Source of the DNA: Peptoclostridium sp965368085
Lineage (GTDB): Bacteria > Bacillota > Clostridia > Peptostreptococcales > Peptostreptococcaceae
DNA length: 24,993 bases
Direction of reading: 5' to 3'
NCBI GenBank assembly: GCA_965368085.1
Contig: CBDULP010000028.1
Span: 1-24,993, forward strand
The notes under the pieces were generated by a model. It did no database searches. It saw nothing but the letters and a program-made list of their open reading frames with translations, and had not been told where the DNA came from. Shown here in pieces: positions 21,850-24,993 of this stretch. Each line of letters opens with the position of its first letter. Position 1 is the first letter of the stretch. The position numbers and the translations under genes were made by a program.

Positions 21850-23331
21850 ATGAGTGGAGCGGACTATAAAAAACTGCTTTACAGGAAGCAGTTTCTGCTG
21901 ACATCGCAGGATATAGACGGACTTTACAGTTGGAACAAATATGAAGTGTGCAGAGGCGAAAAAAAGCTATACGTACACCCGGAACTTGAATGCATAGTGA
22001 TGAAAGACGATTTCAGGCAGGTTATATTTTTAGGGTACATATTCGACTGGCAAAATCCCGAATACGGCAATGAGAAGATACTAAAGAGGATTTTTGAAAA
22101 TGAAAGCTTTGACGAATTGCTCATGGCAACATTTGAATACAGCGGGAGGTTTGCGGTCATATATGAGGATGATTATATATGCAGGATGTTTCACGATGCG
22201 GGAGGCCAAAGGGAAGTATATTACCATATTGGGAAAAACGGGGTTTCATGCGCATCGCAGCTTCCCATAATGAAAAAATTCCTGGGGATTGAAGAGACCG
22301 ACAATGAAGAGGCGCTTGCGCTTTACAGGTCCGATGACTTCATAAAGTCAAAAAAGCAGTGGGTGGGCGAAAAAACCATATACAGTAATACTAATGAGTT
22401 AAGGGCGAATTTCTATCTGGATATTAACAATGGAAAAGCGGTAAGGTACTGGCCTAAAGAGCCCTTGGAGAAAAAATCGCTTGAATGGGCAAGTGAAAAA
22501 GGGGCGAGAATGCTCAGGGGCTTCATAATGGCGGCGCACATGAGAAGGAATATAATGATCCCAGTCACCGCGGGTTGGGACAGCAGGTTGCTTTTGGCTG
22601 CATCAAAGGACATAAGCGATGAAATAAAATATTTCATAATAAAATTTCCGTGGATGGACATGAAGCATGAGGATATATCCATACCTAAAAGGCTTATGTC
22701 CAGCCTTGGGAAGAATTTTGAAATAATCGAATCCGGGGAGCACGTGGACGAGGGGTTCGAGGAGGTGTTTCGCCAAAACACAGCGTACTGCAGATTGGAA
22801 AACCTTACGGGAATATACAATGTATTCTATAAAAAACACCCCGGATATATGAGCATATCCAGCCATGTGAGCGAGACAATAAGGTTTTACAGAGGAAGCA
22901 TAAAAGAAGCAAACGGAAAGCTGTTTGCGACATATGTGGGATATAAAGCGGGCAATGAGTACGTAGAAAAAAAATGCCAGGAGTGGATAGATAATAACAT
23001 ACAAATTACAAGGGATATGAATATTGACATGGGGGTTTTATTTTATTGGGAGGAAGGACTCAGCTGGGAAGCTTCCCACAGGACGGAAACTGATATAGCC
23101 ATTGAAGAGTACACTCCTTTCAGCTGTAGAAATCTTTTGTCAATGCTTGCATCTGTTGACCCTTCATATAGAAATAAATATACATGCCCACTTTACAAGC
23201 GTATGATGGAAAAGCTCTGGCCCGAGGTTCTTTCGGAGCCGATAAATCCATCTTTTAAGAATACTGTCAAGGGAATTCTTGTGAGCATGGATTGGTTTTA
23301 TCCAATAAAAAGGTTTATTAAAAAGCTATAG
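21850..23331 (+). CDS. Asparagine-synthase-like amidotransferase, no glutaminase Cys
   Basis: The product is 493 residues. GGAGGAG (21837-21843) sits 6 bases before the ATG. The N-terminal part (about 20-165) resembles the Ntn glutaminase fold of asparagine synthetase B (FLGYIFDW, GRFAVIYEDD, FHDAGGQREVYY), but the protein begins M-S-G-A rather than M-C-G. The catalytic Cys 2 is therefore absent, and glutamine hydrolysis is not expected. The C-terminal ATP-pyrophosphatase domain has the PP-loop VTAGWDSR (239-246) in place of SGGxDS. Such proteins are often encoded in polysaccharide clusters, where some are thought to amidate uronic acids. With wecC in the window, amidation of ManNAcA or a related residue is a reasonable inference. 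Free ammonia or another donor would be needed. Confidence 0.8.
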   Translation: MSGADYKKLLYRKQFLLTSQDIDGLYSWNKYEVCRGEKKLYVHPELECIVMKDDFRQVIFLGYIFDWQNPEYGNEKILKRIFENESFDELLMATFEYSGRFAVIYEDDYICRMFHDAGGQREVYYHIGKNGVSCASQLPIMKKFLGIEETDNEEALALYRSDDFIKSKKQWVGEKTIYSNTNELRANFYLDINNGKAVRYWPKEPLEKKSLEWASEKGARMLRGFIMAAHMRRNIMIPVTAGWDSRLLLAASKDISDEIKYFIIKFPWMDMKHEDISIPKRLMSSLGKNFEIIESGEHVDEGFEEVFRQNTAYCRLENLTGIYNVFYKKHPGYMSISSHVSETIRFYRGSIKEANGKLFATYVGYKAGNEYVEKKCQEWIDNNIQITRDMNIDMGVLFYWEEGLSWEASHRTETDIAIEEYTPFSCRNLLSMLASVDPSYRNKYTCPLYKRMMEKLWPEVLSEPINPSFKNTVKGILVSMDWFYPIKRFIKKL

Positions 23332-23343
23332 GAGGGATGACCG

Positions 23344-24390
23344 ATGAAGAAGATACTATTGGTTTCAAACCATGTTTTTCACTATAGAGTTAAGGTTTAC
23401 AATTATTTTTATGAAGAATTCAAAAAGAGGGGATATGAATTTTCAGTTCTTGCTCCGAGCTGGCAGGACATTGGTATAGAGCCCAAATTCAATCTTCAAA
23501 TAATAGATACAAGCAGCAGGAAGTATATAGCGCATATATCGAAATTAAGGCCGGATGTTGTAATAACCTTTTTACACCTTAAGGACATTGTAATATTTCC
23601 TGTCACACTTTACTGCAGGATGAAGAGTATTCCGGTAATATACTGGAATCATGGAATAAACCTTGAGACCCCGGATGCAAAGCTTAAAAATTCCATATTC
23701 AGGAGGATTCACGATATTTCGGATGCAATAGTTATTTATTCTCCGAATGAAAAGAAATATGTAACAGACAAGAATTTACACAAGCTGTTTGTTGGATATA
23801 ATACGCTTAACCTTGAGGACGTAGATACAGAAAATATCATTCCAAAAGATAAGATAATGCAAAAATATAAAATACATCAGGAGGAGATAGTACTTTTTGT
23901 AGGAAGAATAAAAGAAAACAAAAGGCTCGATGTACTTCTTGACAATTTCAAAGATGAAGACATCGCAGTGGTTGTGGTGGGAAAGGGGATAAGTGCAGAG
24001 CAAAAATACATTATGGACTCAGTTGACAACTATTATTATCTGGGTGAAATCTGGGAGACTGTTGATTTCAACTCTATATTCAATAGCGCAACTGTATTTT
24101 CGATACCAGGGCATCTTGGGCTTGGGCTCAATGAGGCTTTTTTCTGGGGAAAGCCTGTTGTTACAATGAATGTTCACCACCCCCCGGAAGTTTACTATCT
24201 TAAAAATGGATATAACGGATTTATGACAGAAGATGGGACAGAACTAAAGGAAAAGATAATGTACATCATAAGAAACAAGGATGTGCTAAGTGAAATGTCG
24301 CGAAATGCAAAGAAAACAGCTATGGGAACTGCCCACATAAGCAATATGTTCTCTGGCTTTATGGACGCTGTGGATTATGTGCAGAAATAG
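23344..24390 (+). CDS. Family 4-type glycosyltransferase
   Basis: The product is 348 residues with a GT-B fold. AGGAGGGATG precedes the ATG, and the gap from the preceding gene is 12 bp. The N-terminal domain begins KKILLVSNHVFHYRVKVYN, followed by RPDVVITFLHLKD and VIYWNHGINLE. The C-terminal domain starts at VLFVGRIKENKRLDVLLD. Its donor-site region reads GLGLNEAFFWGKPVVT, with N-E-A-F-x-x-G-K-P at about 264-272, as in the GT4 E-x7-E region. It would add one sugar of the repeat at the cytoplasmic membrane face. The specificity is unknown. Confidence 0.88.
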   Translation: MKKILLVSNHVFHYRVKVYNYFYEEFKKRGYEFSVLAPSWQDIGIEPKFNLQIIDTSSRKYIAHISKLRPDVVITFLHLKDIVIFPVTLYCRMKSIPVIYWNHGINLETPDAKLKNSIFRRIHDISDAIVIYSPNEKKYVTDKNLHKLFVGYNTLNLEDVDTENIIPKDKIMQKYKIHQEEIVLFVGRIKENKRLDVLLDNFKDEDIAVVVVGKGISAEQKYIMDSVDNYYYLGEIWETVDFNSIFNSATVFSIPGHLGLGLNEAFFWGKPVVTMNVHHPPEVYYLKNGYNGFMTEDGTELKEKIMYIIRNKDVLSEMSRNAKKTAMGTAHISNMFSGFMDAVDYVQK

Positions 24391-24433
24391 TGATAATAAT
24401 GTGAATAATCTGAGCTTGAAAGGGTGTTGATAT

Positions 24434-24993
24434 ATGTCAAGGATAGGGTGGTATTATGAGAGGCTTAAGGCCATGAGTCCGGCAGAGGTTGTATGGAGGA
24501 TAGGTCAAAAAAAGAATGATATCATAAGTCTTAAAAAATATGAAAAAAAAGACTTCCTTATAACTCAGGCAGACCTTCTTGGCGGCAGCAGCATGGCCCT
24601 TTCAGGCAGGAGGTTCATACCAAAAGCTTTTTATGTTGATCTTTGGGGGAAGCGTGGCTATTTTGCCGGCTCTCAGGACAAATTAGAATTTGAATATGCG
24701 GACATGATATGTGAGGGGAATATAAGCATATTTGGAAATCTGATGAAGTTTGAAGACGGCGTGGACTGGATGAGCGCATTTTCTGATGAAAAAAGGTGGC
24801 CTCTTGAATTTTCTCCAAAACTGGAATTCAGGCAGAGGGACGATATAGGGGATGCAAGGGTCAACTGGGAGCTGGGCAGGCATTTTGAAACTTCAGTGCT
24901 TGCAAGGGCGTTTTATTTAAGTGGAAATTCAAAGTATATGGAGGCTTTAAAAGAGAATTTTTACGATTGGGTTCAAAAAAATCCATTCATGAA
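24434..24993 (+). CDS. Heparinase II/III-family protein, 3' end outside window
   Basis: The frame is open from ATG 24434 to the window edge (186 codons). It starts MSRIGWYYERLKAMSPAEVV followed by W-R, the usual opening of heparinase II/III-family proteins found in exopolysaccharide clusters. At about residues 136-151 it has D-A-R-V-N-W-E-L-G-R-H-F-E, the family's N-terminal alpha/alpha-toroid signature, then a hydrophobic A-R-A-F-Y-L-S-G-N-S-K-Y-M-E-A helix pair. Full members are about 550-700 residues and end in a beta-sandwich lyase domain, not visible here. They cleave or modify uronic-acid polymers. The upstream spacing is 43 bp with a modest AAAGGGTG site, so it is probably the next gene in the operon. 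Whether it is catalytic cannot be judged from this part. Confidence 0.85.
   Translation, partial: MSRIGWYYERLKAMSPAEVVWRIGQKKNDIISLKKYEKKDFLITQADLLGGSSMALSGRRFIPKAFYVDLWGKRGYFAGSQDKLEFEYADMICEGNISIFGNLMKFEDGVDWMSAFSDEKRWPLEFSPKLEFRQRDDIGDARVNWELGRHFETSVLARAFYLSGNSKYMEALKENFYDWVQKNPFM

Overview
The window looks like the chromosome of a low-to-mid GC Gram-positive clostridium. The reasons are strong AGGAGG ribosome-binding sites, frequent GTG/TTG starts, heavy use of ATA (Ile) and AGG (Arg) codons, lipoprotein-type ABC substrate-binding proteins, a SAM-I riboswitch in front of a methionine transporter, and a HutP-family protein. A Peptostreptococcaceae-like member such as Peptoclostridium is a guess from codon style only.

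Layout. (1) 1-3483: two secreted or surface jelly-roll polysaccharide lyase genes. The first is cut by the window start and holds two and a half near-identical lyase domains joined by TDxxS pentapeptide linkers; the second has one domain behind a membrane anchor. Between them lie a terminator, a decayed IS200/IS605 TnpB tail and its right-end hairpin. (2) 3484-4952: a solitary IS605-type right-end hairpin, then wecC (UDP-ManNAc dehydrogenase, making a uronic acid sugar nucleotide). (3) 5204-6844: a membrane dCache-GGDEF diguanylate cyclase. (4) 6935-10293, minus strand: a TrpXYZ-like ABC importer operon (lipoprotein, permease, ATPase) followed by a TetR regulator. (5) 10817-11779: a cytosolic PAS-GGDEF protein. 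(6) 11922-12912: a HutP-family gene and a divergent M15 peptidase. (7) 12990-15752: consensus promoter, SAM-I riboswitch with two tandem terminator hairpins, then metN-metI-metQ. (8) 15898 to the end: an exopolysaccharide operon, with a fused Wzz/BY-kinase, initiating sugar transferase, GT2, Wzy-like polymerase, GT4, a remnant of a second asparagine-synthase-like gene, an intact asparagine-synthase-like gene, another GT4, and the start of a heparinase II/III-family gene that runs off the window.

How it fits together. The exopolysaccharide operon encodes priming, chain extension, polymerisation and length control. wecC would supply a uronic acid residue, which is the kind of residue both lyase families cleave, and the asparagine-synthase-like protein could amidate it. 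Two diguanylate cyclases with intact GGDEF and I-site motifs lie in the same 25 kb. My reading, which is inference, is a c-di-GMP-associated matrix locus that both builds and trims a uronic-acid polymer. The most unusual items are the recently duplicated lyase domains with a length-variable linker, the IS605 right-end hairpins placed just ahead of genes, the paired terminators of the SAM riboswitch whose loops can both pair with the aptamer P1 strand, and the decayed amidotransferase paralogue.
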